DNA from: Streptomyces sp. NBC_00708
GTDB lineage: Bacteria; Actinomycetota; Actinomycetes; Streptomycetales; Streptomycetaceae
Assembly: GCA_036226585.1 (NCBI GenBank)
Contig: CP108997.1
Coordinates: 6,014,001-6,078,000 of the forward strand
Length of the DNA: 64,000 nt
Direction of reading: 5' to 3'
Shown: positions 8,778 through 18,900 of the stretch, in pieces
How positions within the stretch are numbered: position 1 is the stretch's first letter
Layout of the letters: each line of letters begins with the position of its first letter
Translations under genes and position numbers: made by a program
Notes under the pieces: generated by a model
The model's database searches: none
What the model saw: the letters and a program-made list of their open reading frames with translations, nothing else
Told to the model about the DNA's origin: nothing

Positions 8778-8863
8778 CGGGTCGCCGCCGATCTCTTTCG
8801 TTGGTACGGGTGAAGTCTGGGTGTTGCGGTGAGGCTGTTGAGCCCCGCCATTCGTTCGAATCT

Positions 8864-8968
8864 ACAAGACATGAGCGGAGACCGGCCAACCGCTTCATGG
8901 GTTCGGTGACTGCACCAGGTGGAGCAGGGCTTGTGTACTGGGCCACACACCGCGTGAACAAGACATGA
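8864..8968. promoter_or_regulatory. Divergent pucR/xdh control region with repeated ACAAGACATGA
   Basis: The 257-bp gap between pucR and the xdh operon is less GC-rich than its flanks and carries the 11-mer ACAAGACATGA twice, at 8864-8874 and 8958-8968. Next to these are TTCGTTCGAA at 8851-8860 and AAGTTCGA at 8971-8978. Repeats of this sort suit a regulator site, plausibly PucR, but no binding consensus is available to me. Confidence 0.45.
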
Positions 8969-9034
8969 ACAAGTTCGAGGGCCGGCCGTCACCCAGCCCA
9001 GCGTGAAGACACGATTGAGAAGAAGAGAGCCACC

Positions 9035-9925
9035 ATGGACTTCCTTCGCCCCGCAAGCTGGGAGGAGGCGCTCGCCGCCAAGGCCGAGCACCCGACGGCT
9101 GTGCCCATCGCCGGGGGCACCGATGTGATGGTCGAGATCAACTTCGACCACCGGCGCCCCGCATACCTCCTGGACCTCAACCGCATCGGTGAGCTCACCG
9201 AGTGGGAGGTGGGCCAGGAGAACGTACGGCTCGGCGCCTCGGTCCCGTACAGCCAGATCATGGAGCACCTGCGGGCCGAGCTGCCCGGACTCGCGCTCGC
9301 CTCGCACACCGTCGCCTCCCCGCAGATCCGCAACCGCGGCGGCGTCGGCGGCAATCTGGGCACCGCGTCCCCGGCCGGTGACGCCCACCCCGCCCTGCTC
9401 GCCGCGGGCGCCGAGGTGGAGGCCGAGTCCGTACGCGGCACCCGGATGATCCCCATCGACGCCTTCTACACCGGCGTCAAGCGCAACGCCCTCGAACCGG
9501 ACGAGCTGATCCGGGCCGTGCACATCAAGAAGGCCGACGGGCCCCAGCAGTACTCCAAGGTCGGCACCCGCAACGCGATGGTCATCGCCGTCTGCGCCTT
9601 CGGCCTGGCCCTGCACCCCGAGACCCGCACGGTCCGCACCGGCATCGGATCGGCCGCCCCGACCCCCGTACGGGCGAAGGAGGCCGAGGAGTTCCTGAAC
9701 GCCGCCCTGGAGGAGGGCGGGTTCTGGGACAGCCGGACGATCATCACCCCGTCCGTCGCCCAGCAGTTCGCCACGCTCGCCGCCGGCGCCTGCAACCCGA
9801 TCGACGACGTGCGCGGCACCGCGAGCTACCGCCGGCACGCGGTCGGGATCATGGCCCGCCGGACCCTCGGCTGGGCCTGGGAGTCATACCGCGGCAACGG
9901 CCGCAGCACCGAAGGAGCCGCCTGA
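9035..9925 (+). CDS. Xanthine dehydrogenase, FAD-binding subunit
   Basis: A 296-residue medium subunit of the molybdenum hydroxylase family. It starts MDFLRPASWEEALAAKAEHP and has the FAD motifs AVPIAGGTDVMVEINFDHRR and RNRGGVGGNLGTASPAGDAHP, which hold the flavin pyrophosphate and ring. The C-terminus (RRHAVGIMARRTLGWAWESY) is the family's CO-dehydrogenase-flavoprotein C domain. It carries electrons from the Fe-S subunit to NAD+ during hypoxanthine/xanthine oxidation to urate. It is the first gene of the operon, starts at ATG 9035 after GAAGAAGAGAGC, and ends two bases before the next start. Confidence 0.92.
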   Translation: MDFLRPASWEEALAAKAEHPTAVPIAGGTDVMVEINFDHRRPAYLLDLNRIGELTEWEVGQENVRLGASVPYSQIMEHLRAELPGLALASHTVASPQIRNRGGVGGNLGTASPAGDAHPALLAAGAEVEAESVRGTRMIPIDAFYTGVKRNALEPDELIRAVHIKKADGPQQYSKVGTRNAMVIAVCAFGLALHPETRTVRTGIGSAAPTPVRAKEAEEFLNAALEEGGFWDSRTIITPSVAQQFATLAAGACNPIDDVRGTASYRRHAVGIMARRTLGWAWESYRGNGRSTEGAA

Positions 9926-9927
9926 TC

Positions 9928-10524
9928 ATGCGCGTCAATTTCACGGTCAACGGCCGCCGTCACGAGGCCGACGACGTCTGGGAGGGCGAGTCCCTCCTCT
10001 ACGTCCTGCGCGAGCGCATGGGCCTGCCCGGCTCGAAGAACGCCTGCGAGCAGGGCGAGTGCGGCTCCTGCACGGTCCGCCTCGACGGGGTGCCCGTCTG
10101 CTCCTGCCTGGTCGCCGCCGGACAGGTCGAGGGCCGCGACGTCGTCACCGTCGAGGGCCTGGCCGACTTCGCCGCCCACCGCGCCGAGGCCCACCCCGGC
10201 ACCGGCTGCGCCTCCGGCGCCTGCGGCACCTCCCTCGACCGGGCCAAGCGCTGGAAGGCCGAGCCCGCCGCCGGTGAGGAGACCCGGGACACCGGGGAGC
10301 TGTCCCCGATCCAGCAGGCGTTCATCGACGCCGGAGCCGTCCAGTGCGGCTTCTGCACCCCCGGCCTCCTGGTCGCGGCCGACGAGCTCCTGGAGCGCAC
10401 CCCGCAGCCGTCCGACGCGGACATCCGCGAGGCGCTGTCCGGCAACCTCTGCCGCTGCACCGGCTACGAGAAGATCCTCGACGCGGTCCGCCTCGCGGCC
10501 GCCCGCGCGGAAGAGACGGTCTGA
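9928..10524 (+). CDS. Xanthine dehydrogenase, two-[2Fe-2S] subunit
   Basis: A 198-residue small subunit. The plant-type cluster ligands are CEQGECGSC plus the C of VPVCSCL; the second cluster ligands are CGFCTPG and CRCTGY near the C-terminus. Between them is an insertion of about 45 residues (TGCASGACGTSLDRAKRWKA region) that lengthens it beyond the usual 160 or so and adds two further cysteines. It relays electrons from the molybdenum centre to FAD. It starts at ATG 9928, two bases after the FAD subunit, and ends three bases before the large subunit. Confidence 0.93.
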   Translation: MRVNFTVNGRRHEADDVWEGESLLYVLRERMGLPGSKNACEQGECGSCTVRLDGVPVCSCLVAAGQVEGRDVVTVEGLADFAAHRAEAHPGTGCASGACGTSLDRAKRWKAEPAAGEETRDTGELSPIQQAFIDAGAVQCGFCTPGLLVAADELLERTPQPSDADIREALSGNLCRCTGYEKILDAVRLAAARAEETV

Positions 10525-10527
10525 GCC

Positions 10528-12912
10528 ATGGGCGTTACCGGTTCCCCCACCAACATCAACCAGGGCACCCGCACCAAGGGCGGCATCGGCGAGTCCACGC
10601 TGCGCCCCGACGGCATCCTGAAGGTCACCGGCGAGTTCGCGTACTCCTCGGACATGTGGCACGAGGACATGCTCTGGGGCCACACCCTGCGCTCCACCGT
10701 CGCGCACGCGGAGATCGTCTCCATCGACGTCTCCGAGGCGCTCGCCACCTCCGGCGTCTACGCGGTCCTCACCTACGACGACCTGCCGGCCGCGATGAAG
10801 AACTACGGCCTGGAGATCCAGGACACCCCCGTCCTCGCCCACGGCCGGGTCCGCCACCACGGCGAGCCCGTCGCGCTCGTCGCCGCCGACCACCCGGAGA
10901 CGGCCCGCCGCGCCGCCGCGAAGATCCGGATCGACTACCGCGAGCTGCCCGTCGTCACCGACGAGGCGTCCGCGACCGCCCCCGGCGCCCCCCTCATCCA
11001 CGAGGGCCGCGACGACCACCACATCGGCCATGTGCCGCACCCCAACATCGTCCACCGCCAGCCGATCGTCCGCGGCGACGCGGAGGCGGCCGAGGCCCGT
11101 GCCGATGTGATCGTCAAGGGCGACTACTACTTCGGCATGCAGGACCAGGCGTTCCTGGGCCCCGAGTCCGGCCTCGCCGTGCCCGCCGAGGACGGCGGCG
11201 TCGACCTGTACGTGGCCACCCAGTGGCTCCACTCCGACCTGCGCCAGATCGCGCCCGTGCTCGGCCTGCCCGAGGACAAGGTCCGCATGACGCTCTCCGG
11301 CGTCGGCGGCGCCTTCGGCGGGCGCGAGGACCTGTCGATGCAGATCCACGCCTGCCTGCTCGCGCTGCGCACCGGCAAGCCCGTGAAGATCGTCTACAAC
11401 CGCTTCGAGTCCTTCTTCGGGCACGTCCACCGCCACCCGGCCCGCCTCCACTACGAGCACGGCGCCACCCGCGACGGCAAGCTCACGCACATGAAGTGCC
11501 GCATCGTCCTGGACGGCGGCGCCTACGCCTCCGCCTCCCCGGCCGTCGTCGGCAACGCCTCCTCGCTGGCCGTCGGCCCGTACGTCATCGAGGACGTCGA
11601 CATCGAGGCGATCGCCCTCTACACCAACAACCCCCCGTGCGGCGCGATGCGCGGCTTCGGCGCCGTCCAGGCATGCTTCGCCTACGAGGCGCAGATGGAC
11701 AAGCTCGCGGCCCGGCTGGACATGGACCCGGTCGAGTTCCGGCAGCTCAACGCCATGGAGCAGGGCACCCTGCTGCCCACCGGACAGGCGGTCGACTCGC
11801 CCGCCCCGGTCGCCGAACTGCTGCGCCGCGTCAAGGCCATGCCGATGCCGCCCGAGCGCCAGTGGGAGAGCGCCGGCGAGCACGCCGACGTACGGGCCCT
11901 GCCCGGCGGCCTGTCCAACACCACCCACGGCGAGGGCGTCGTACGCGGCGTCGGCTACGCGGTCGGCCTGAAGAACGTCGGGTTCTCCGAGGGCTTCGAC
12001 GACTACTCGACCGCCCGGGTCCGCATGGAGGTCATCGGCGGCGAACCCGTCGCGACCGTGCACACCGCGATGGCCGAGGTCGGGCAGGGCGGCGTCACCG
12101 TGCACGCCCAGATCGCCCGTACCGAACTCGGTGTCGCCCAGGTCACCATCCACCCCGCCGACACGCAGGTGGGCTCCGCCGGATCGACCTCCGCCTCCCG
12201 CCAGACGTACGTCACCGGCGGCGCGGTCAAGAACTCCTGCGAGGCCGTCCGCGAACAGGTCCTGGAGATGGGCCGCCGCAAGCTCGGCACCTACCACCCC
12301 GCCTGGGCCACCGCCGAACTCCTCCTGGAGGGCGGCAAGGTCGTCACCGACGGCGGCGAGGTGCTGGCCGACATCGCGGACGTCCTGGAGGACGAGGCGG
12401 TCGACATCGAGCTGGAGTGGCGCCACCGGCCCACCGAGGCCTTCGACCTGCGCACCGGACAGGGCAACGGCCACGTCCAGTACTCCTTTGCCGCGCACCG
12501 CGCGGTCGTCGAGGTCGACACCGAACTCGGCCTGGTCAAGGTCATCGAACTGGCCTGCGCCCAGGACGTCGGCAAGGCGCTCAACCCGCTGTCGGTCGTC
12601 GGCCAGATCCAGGGCGGCACCATCCAGGGGATGGGCATCGCCGTCATGGAGGAGATCATCGTCGACCCGGTGACCGCGAAGGTGCGCAACCCCTCCTTCA
12701 CGGACTACCTCCTCCCCACCATCCTCGACACGCCGACCATCCCGGTCGACGTGCTCGAACTCGCCGACGACCACGCCCCGTACGGGCTGCGCGGCATCGG
12801 CGAGGCCCCCACCCTGTCGTCCACCCCGGCCGTCCTCGCGGCGATCCGGAACGCGACGGGTCTGGAGCTCGACCGCACGCCGGTGCGGCCTGAACACCTC
12901 ACCGGCGTCTGA
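10528..12912 (+). CDS. Xanthine dehydrogenase, molybdenum-cofactor subunit
   Basis: A 794-residue large subunit. Family landmarks: KVTGEFAYSSDM at the N-terminus, GGAFGGRED for cofactor contact, GGAYASASP, CGAMRGFGAVQACFAYE (the substrate-pocket arginine loop), EVGQGGVTVHAQIARTELGV, and LRGIGEAP, where the glutamate is the usual catalytic base. It hydroxylates hypoxanthine and/or xanthine at the molybdenum centre. Substrate cannot be proven from sequence, but the PucR regulator, purine permease and XdhC maturation factor around it all point to purines. Confidence 0.92.
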   Translation: MGVTGSPTNINQGTRTKGGIGESTLRPDGILKVTGEFAYSSDMWHEDMLWGHTLRSTVAHAEIVSIDVSEALATSGVYAVLTYDDLPAAMKNYGLEIQDTPVLAHGRVRHHGEPVALVAADHPETARRAAAKIRIDYRELPVVTDEASATAPGAPLIHEGRDDHHIGHVPHPNIVHRQPIVRGDAEAAEARADVIVKGDYYFGMQDQAFLGPESGLAVPAEDGGVDLYVATQWLHSDLRQIAPVLGLPEDKVRMTLSGVGGAFGGREDLSMQIHACLLALRTGKPVKIVYNRFESFFGHVHRHPARLHYEHGATRDGKLTHMKCRIVLDGGAYASASPAVVGNASSLAVGPYVIEDVDIEAIALYTNNPPCGAMRGFGAVQACFAYEAQMDKLAARLDMDPVEFRQLNAMEQGTLLPTGQAVDSPAPVAELLRRVKAMPMPPERQWESAGEHADVRALPGGLSNTTHGEGVVRGVGYAVGLKNVGFSEGFDDYSTARVRMEVIGGEPVATVHTAMAEVGQGGVTVHAQIARTELGVAQVTIHPADTQVGSAGSTSASRQTYVTGGAVKNSCEAVREQVLEMGRRKLGTYHPAWATAELLLEGGKVVTDGGEVLADIADVLEDEAVDIELEWRHRPTEAFDLRTGQGNGHVQYSFAAHRAVVEVDTELGLVKVIELACAQDVGKALNPLSVVGQIQGGTIQGMGIAVMEEIIVDPVTAKVRNPSFTDYLLPTILDTPTIPVDVLELADDHAPYGLRGIGEAPTLSSTPAVLAAIRNATGLELDRTPVRPEHLTGV

Positions 12913-12931
12913 CCGAGGCTCCACCCCAGCT

Positions 12932-12990
12932 CTCCGGGCGGTGCGTGCCACCGGCGAACGTCACACTTCCCCGGCCCGCACCGCCCGGAG
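12932..12990 (+). terminator. Hairpin after the xdh large subunit
   Basis: A perfect 14-bp inverted repeat (12932-12945 with 12977-12990) and a 31-base loop, 20 bp after the stop of the molybdenum subunit. It could end the xdh transcript or reduce read-through into the permease gene. The rest of the 268-bp gap up to 13180 shows no other structure except the GGGAG ribosome site for the permease. Confidence 0.5.
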
Positions 12991-13180
12991 GCCCAGGGCC
13001 GCACCGCTCGCGGCCCCGAGCCCCCCGCACCCGGAACAGCGGCAGCCGTTCCGATTCCTTCCTGCATGAACAGTTCGTCTCGGGCCGTCCCCCGGGTCGT
13101 GCCGCCAGCGCAGTCATCCCAAATCCCGCATTTCGATTCTTCATCGCGGGTGCCCCTGTGAACCTTGGGAGTCAGGCATC

Positions 13181-14638
13181 ATGACCCAGCAGTCAGTGCA
13201 GCCGAAGACCGGTGCGGAGGACGCGGGCCCCGGCTCGCGCGTCCCCGCCGGCAGATCATGGCTCGACCGGTACTTCCACATATCCGAGCGCAACTCGACC
13301 GTTGCCCGGGAAGTGCGCGGCGGCGTCACGACCTTCATGGCCATGGCGTACATCCTTCTGCTCAACCCGCTGATCCTCGGCGGCAAGGACGTCGACCAGA
13401 ACGTGCTCAGCCAGCCGGCGCTGATCACCGCCACCGCGCTCGCGGCGGCGGCGACCACCCTGCTGATGGGCTTCGTCGGCAAGGTCCCGCTCGCGCTCGC
13501 CGCGGGCCTCAGCGTCTCCGGCGTCCTGTCCTCACAGGTCGCCCCCGAAATGACCTGGCCGCAGGCCATGGGCATGTGTGTGATGTACGGCCTGGTGATC
13601 TGCCTCCTGGTGGTCACCGGTCTGCGTGAGCTGATCATGAACGCGATCCCGCTCCCGCTGAAGCACGGCATCACCATGGGCATCGGCCTCTTCATCGCCC
13701 TGATCGGGCTCTACAAGGCCGGCTTCGTCGGCAAGGGCACCGCGACCCCGGTGACCCTCGGCCCCACCGGGGAACTCGCCGGCTGGCCCGTCCTCGTCTT
13801 CGCGGTGACCCTGCTGCTGATCTTCATGCTCCAGGCCCGCAACATCCCCGGCGCGATCCTCATCGGCATCGTCGTCGGCACCGTGGTCGCCGTCGTGATC
13901 AACAAGGTCGCGGACGTCGACCCGAAGATCTGGAGCAGCGGTCCGCCGGAGCTGAACGGCTCCGCGGTCTCCTCGCCGGACTTCTCGCTCTTCGGTGACG
14001 TCGACTTCGGCGGCTGGGGCGACGTCGGCGCGATGACCGTCGGCTTCATCGTCTTCACGCTGGTGCTCGCCGGGTTCTTCGACGCGATGGCCACCATCAT
14101 CGGCGTCGGTACGGAGGCCGGGCTCGCCGACGACAAGGGCCGCATGCCGGGCCTGTCCAAGGCGCTGTTCATCGACGGTGCGGGCGGCGCGATCGGCGGC
14201 GTCGCAGGCGGCTCCGGCCAGACGGTCTTCGTGGAGTCCGCGACCGGCGTCGGCGAGGGGGCCAGGACCGGCCTCGCCTCCGTCGTCACCGGCCTGTTCT
14301 TCGCCGCCTGCCTCTTCTTCACCCCGCTCACCGCGATCGTGCCCGCCGAGGTGGCGTCCGCCGCCCTCGTGGTCATCGGCGCCATGATGATGCAGAACGC
14401 CCGGCACGTGGACTGGAGCGACCGCTCCGTGGCCATCCCCGTGTTCCTCACGGTGGTCCTGATGCCGTTCACGTACACCATCACCACCGGTGTCGCGGCG
14501 GGCGTCATCTCCTACGTCGCCATCAAGGCCGCCCAGGGCCGGGCCCGCGAGGTCGGTGCCTTCATGTGGGGCCTGACGGTGATCTTCATCGTCTACTTCG
14601 CCCTGCACCCGATCGAGAGCTGGCTAGGCGTCAGCTGA
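13181..14638 (+). CDS. NCS2 family purine permease (AzgA/PbuG-like)
   Basis: A 485-residue membrane protein of the azaguanine-like branch of NCS2. Diagnostic stretches are REVRGGVTTFMAMAYILLLN, MGLFIALIGL-type helices (HGITMGIGLFIALIGLYKAG), VFTLVLAGFFDAMATIIGVG, and GGVAGGSGQTVFVESATGVG, the substrate-binding half-helix region. About 12-14 hydrophobic segments are present. These proteins import guanine, hypoxanthine, adenine or xanthine with protons. Its place between xanthine dehydrogenase and XdhC makes it the uptake step of the pathway. Confidence 0.92.
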   Translation: MTQQSVQPKTGAEDAGPGSRVPAGRSWLDRYFHISERNSTVAREVRGGVTTFMAMAYILLLNPLILGGKDVDQNVLSQPALITATALAAAATTLLMGFVGKVPLALAAGLSVSGVLSSQVAPEMTWPQAMGMCVMYGLVICLLVVTGLRELIMNAIPLPLKHGITMGIGLFIALIGLYKAGFVGKGTATPVTLGPTGELAGWPVLVFAVTLLLIFMLQARNIPGAILIGIVVGTVVAVVINKVADVDPKIWSSGPPELNGSAVSSPDFSLFGDVDFGGWGDVGAMTVGFIVFTLVLAGFFDAMATIIGVGTEAGLADDKGRMPGLSKALFIDGAGGAIGGVAGGSGQTVFVESATGVGEGARTGLASVVTGLFFAACLFFTPLTAIVPAEVASAALVVIGAMMMQNARHVDWSDRSVAIPVFLTVVLMPFTYTITTGVAAGVISYVAIKAAQGRAREVGAFMWGLTVIFIVYFALHPIESWLGVS

Positions 14639-14670
14639 CCCGCCGCTCCCACACCCGCAAGGAGACCGAG

Positions 14671-15822
14671 ATGCTCGACATCGCCGAAGAGCTCGACCGC
14701 TGGGCCGGGCAGGGACGCGATTTCGCCGTGGCCACCGTCGTCGCCGTCGGCGGCAGCGCGCCCCGCCAGCCGGGGGCCGCACTGGCCGTCGACCGCGACG
14801 GCACGGCGATCGGCTCGGTCTCCGGCGGGTGCGTGGAGGGCGCGGTGTACGAACTGTGCCAACAGGCCCTCGACGACGGCACCACCGTGCTCGAACGCTT
14901 CGGCTACAGCGACGAGGACGCCTTCGCGGTCGGCCTGACCTGCGGCGGCGTCATCGACATCCTGGTGACCCCGGTCCGGGCGGACGACCCCGCCCGCCCG
15001 GTGTTCACCGCCGCGCTCGCCGCCGCCGCGCAGGGGGAGGCGGCGGCGGTCGCCCGGATCACCGAAGGGCCCGCCGAACTCCTCGGCCGGCCCCTCCTGG
15101 TGCGCCCCGACGGCACCTACGAGGGCGGGCTCGGCGGACACCCCGAACTGAACCGCACCGCCGTCGCCGAGACCCGCGCCATGCTGGACCAGGGCCGCAC
15201 CGGCACCCTCACCATCGGCGCCGACGGCTCGCGCTGCGGGCAGCCCCTCACGCTGCTCGTGGAGTCCAGCGTCCCGCCGCCCCGGATGATCGTGTTCGGG
15301 GCCATCGACTTCGCCTCGGCCCTGGTCCGCGCCGGGAAGTTCCTCGGCTACCACGTCACGGTGTGCGACGCCCGGCCCGTCTTCGCGACGAAGGCCCGCT
15401 TCCCGGACGCCGACGAGCTGGTCGTCGACTGGCCGCACCGCTATCTGGCCGGCACCTCCGTGGACAGCCGCACGGTCCTGTGCGTCCTCACGCACGACGC
15501 CAAGTTCGACGTGCCCCTGCTGGAGGCGGCGCTCAAGCTGCCCGTCGCGTACGTCGGCGCGATGGGCTCCCGCCGCACCCACCTCCAGCGCAACGAACGG
15601 CTCCGCGAGGCCGGGGTCACCGAACTGGAACTGGCCCGCCTGCACTCGCCGATCGGCCTCGACCTCGGAGCCCGTACGCCCGAGGAGACGGCCCTGTCGA
15701 TCGCCGCCGAGATCATCGCCGTCCGGCGCGGCGGCAGCGGCGCCCCGCTCACCGGCGCGCACACCCCGATCCACCACCCCGGAGGGCTGCCCCCGGCGGG
15801 CCGCATCGGCTCGGTGGCCTGA
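14671..15822 (+). CDS. xdhC: XdhC/CoxI family molybdenum-hydroxylase maturation protein
   Basis: A 383-residue protein. The N-terminal XdhC/CoxI domain has VVAVGGSAPRQPGAALAV and GSVSGGCVEGAVYELC, and the C-terminal XdhC Rossmann domain has DDLGAR-like successors such as VTVCDARPVFATKARFPDA, VLCVLTHDAKFDVPLLEAAL and YVGAMGSRRTHLQRNERLRE. XdhC proteins deliver the sulfurated molybdenum cofactor to xanthine dehydrogenase. ATG 14671 follows AAGGAGACC; a longer open frame upstream overlaps the permease and is not used. It closes the purine unit. Confidence 0.92.
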   Translation: MLDIAEELDRWAGQGRDFAVATVVAVGGSAPRQPGAALAVDRDGTAIGSVSGGCVEGAVYELCQQALDDGTTVLERFGYSDEDAFAVGLTCGGVIDILVTPVRADDPARPVFTAALAAAAQGEAAAVARITEGPAELLGRPLLVRPDGTYEGGLGGHPELNRTAVAETRAMLDQGRTGTLTIGADGSRCGQPLTLLVESSVPPPRMIVFGAIDFASALVRAGKFLGYHVTVCDARPVFATKARFPDADELVVDWPHRYLAGTSVDSRTVLCVLTHDAKFDVPLLEAALKLPVAYVGAMGSRRTHLQRNERLREAGVTELELARLHSPIGLDLGARTPEETALSIAAEIIAVRRGGSGAPLTGAHTPIHHPGGLPPAGRIGSVA

Positions 15823-15939
15823 AGTGGCGCGAACTCGCCCCGGCCGCGCGGTGTCCGTGTCCGGCGGGTAGCCGCCACGGCACATTCACGCCAGGCGCGG
15901 ACCGTCCCACGGCGGCGGGTTTGCCGGTAGATCATCAGC

Positions 15940-18900
15940 ATGACATTCACCCCCTCCACCGCGACCGGCAGGGCGAGACCCGCTCGCGCCGGGCGACGCA
16001 CCCTCCTCATAGCCACCGCCGCGGCCCTGATGAGCGGCGCGCTGCTCCCCGTCACGGGCACCACGTACGCCGCCCCCGCTTCCCCCACCACGGCAACCAC
16101 CCCCGCCGCGAAGCCCGTTCAGCGCTACGACATCACCCTCGTCACCGGCGACGTCGTCCACTACACGGACGGCACGGGCAAGCAGGACACCGTCACCGTG
16201 GACCGCCCCGAGGGCGCGACCGGCGGCGTCCACGTCCAGCAGGCCGGGGACGACATCTACGTCCTGCCCGACGAGGCGCAGAGCCTGCTCGCGGCCGGAA
16301 AGCTCGACCGCCGCCTCTTCAACGTCTCGGCGCTCGCGAAGATGGGCTACGACGACAAGTCGACCGGCGGCATCCCGCTCATCGCCACCTACCCGGCGTC
16401 CACGGCCCGTTCGCTGCCCGTCGCCCCGCGCGGCAGCAAGGCCGTACGACAGCTGGAGTCCATCCACGGCGCCGCCCTCAAGGCCGGCAAGGACACCGCG
16501 CGCTCCTTCTGGAACGACATCGCGCGCACCGCCACGGCCCGTTCGCTGGACAACGGCATCGCCAAGCTCTGGCTCGACGGCCGCGCCGAGGCCGCGCTCA
16601 AGGACTCCGTGCCGCAGATCAACGCCCCGCAGGCCTGGGCCGAGGGTTATGACGGCAAGGGCATCAAGGTCGCCGTCCTGGACACCGGCATCGACGAGGA
16701 CCACCCGGACGTCAAGGACCGCATCCTGGAGACGAAGAGCTTCGTGCCGGGCGAGGAGGTCGACGACAAGAACGGCCACGGTACGCACGTCGCCTCCACC
16801 ATCGCCGGCTCCGGCGCCGCGTCCGACGGCGTCAACAAGGGCGTCGCCCCCGGGGCCGGGCTGCTCGTCGGCAAGGTCCTGAGCAACGAGGGCTCCGGCG
16901 CCGACTCCGGCATCATCGAGGCCATGGAGTGGGCCAAGGCGGAGGGCGCCGACGTCGTCTCCATGAGCCTCGGCTCACCGGTCGCCGACGACGGCACCGA
17001 CCCCATGTCCCAGGCCGTCAACACCCTCTCCGCGGACGGCGGCCCGCTCTTCGTGATCGCCGCGGGCAACGCGTACGGCGCCGGCACCATCGGCTCGCCC
17101 GGCTCGGCCGACAAGGCGCTCACCGTCGCCGCCGTCGACAAGCAGGACGGCCGCGCGGACTTCTCGTCCATGGGCCCGCTGGTGCGCACCTACGCCCTGA
17201 AGCCGGACCTGTCCGCGCCCGGCGTCGACATCAACGCCGCCGCCTCGCAGTCGGTCCCCGGCATCGAGGGCATGTACCAGTCGATGTCCGGTACGTCGAT
17301 GGCCACCCCGCACGTCGCGGGCGCCGCCGCCATCCTCAAGCAGCGCCACCCCGACTGGACCGGCCAACGCATCAAGGACGCGCTGATGAGCTCGTCCAAG
17401 GTGCTGCCCGACTACACCCCGTACGAGCAGGGCACCGGCCGGGTCGATGTGAAGACCGCCGTCGACACGACCGTCGAGGCCACCGGCTCCGTCGCGGTCG
17501 CCGCGTACGACTGGCCGCACAGCGCCTCCGACCCGGTCGCCGAACGGACCATCACCTACCGCAACACGGGCACCGCCGACGTCACCCTCGACCTGGCGAC
17601 GGACAGCGACTCGGACGCGTACACGCTCTCGGTGAAGAAGCTGACCGTCCCGGCCGGCTCCACCGCCGAGGCCGTCCTCACGCTCGACCCGTCGAAAACC
17701 GCCGCGGGCACGACGTTCTCCGGCCAGGTGATCGCCAAGGACGCCTCCGGCGCCGTCGTCGCGCACACCGGCTTCGCGCTCACCAAGGAGCAGGAGCTGT
17801 ACGACCTCACGCTCCGGCTGCGCGACCGCTCCGGCAAGCCCATGGACGGCACCGTCGTCCTCGGCGCGCTCGGCGACCCGAACCTGTCGCCGGTCCCGGT
17901 GTCGGGCGAGACCACGCTCCGGCTGCCCCCGGGCAACTACACCGCCTGGGCCGCCGCCGACGTCAAGGGCGACACCGCCGACTCGAAGGCCGTCGCCTTC
18001 CTGGCGGTCCCCGAGATCATCCTGAACAAGCCGGTCACGGCCACCCTCGACGCCTCCGAGGCCCGCAAGATCAGCGTGCGCACCCCGAAGGAGACCGAGA
18101 CCCGCCAGCTCCGCTACGACATGGCGCGCACCGCGCCGGACGGCACCGTCCAGCGCGACGCGTACCAGATCCCGCTGACGTACGACCAGCTGTGGGCGGC
18201 CCCGACCAAGAAGGTCACCGAGGGCAGCTTCTCCTTCCTGACCCGCTGGCGCCAGGGCGAGAAGCTGGTCGACCTGACGGCCGATGGCCGGGACGTCCCG
18301 GTGACCGTGCAGAGCGGTTCGCCGGTCGCCGAGGACAGCCGGGCCAAGCTCCGCGGCGTGTTCGCGGGTGACGGCGCCGCCGCCGACTACAAGCACCTGG
18401 ACGCCAAGGGCAAGGCGGTGGTGATCCGCAGCAGCGACACGGTGGCCCCGGCCGACCGGGCCGCCGCCGCCATCGCCGCCGGTGCCAAGGCGCTGTTCGT
18501 CGTCAACCGCGGCGACGGCCGCCTGATGGAGTCCTACGCCGACTGGGGCACCACGCTGCCCATCCCGGTGGCCACCGTCCAGCGGCTCGCCGGCGAGAAC
18601 CTGATCAAGGCCGCCCGGCGCGGCGAGAAGCTGACCGTCGAACAGCACAAGTTCGCGAGCTACGTCTACGACCTGGTCGACCGCCACAACGGCACCGTCC
18701 CGGACCGCTCGCTCGCCTTCGCCCCGGCCACCCGTGACCTGGCGAAGATCGAGAACACCTTCTACGGCCACCGCGACGTCGTCGGCGGCGGCTTCCGCTA
18801 CGACATCCCCGAGTACGGCCCCGGCCTCGGCTTCGAGGAGTACGAGAAGTTCCCCGGCACCCGCACCGAGTGGGTCAACCCGCTGCCGGGCGCCTCCTTC

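Noticed and set aside
9826..12951. A 1041-residue minus-strand open frame opposite the xanthine dehydrogenase genes
   Set aside because: Val/Gly/Asp/Arg-rich, no motif, and exactly antisense to the large XDH subunit, which has full family conservation.
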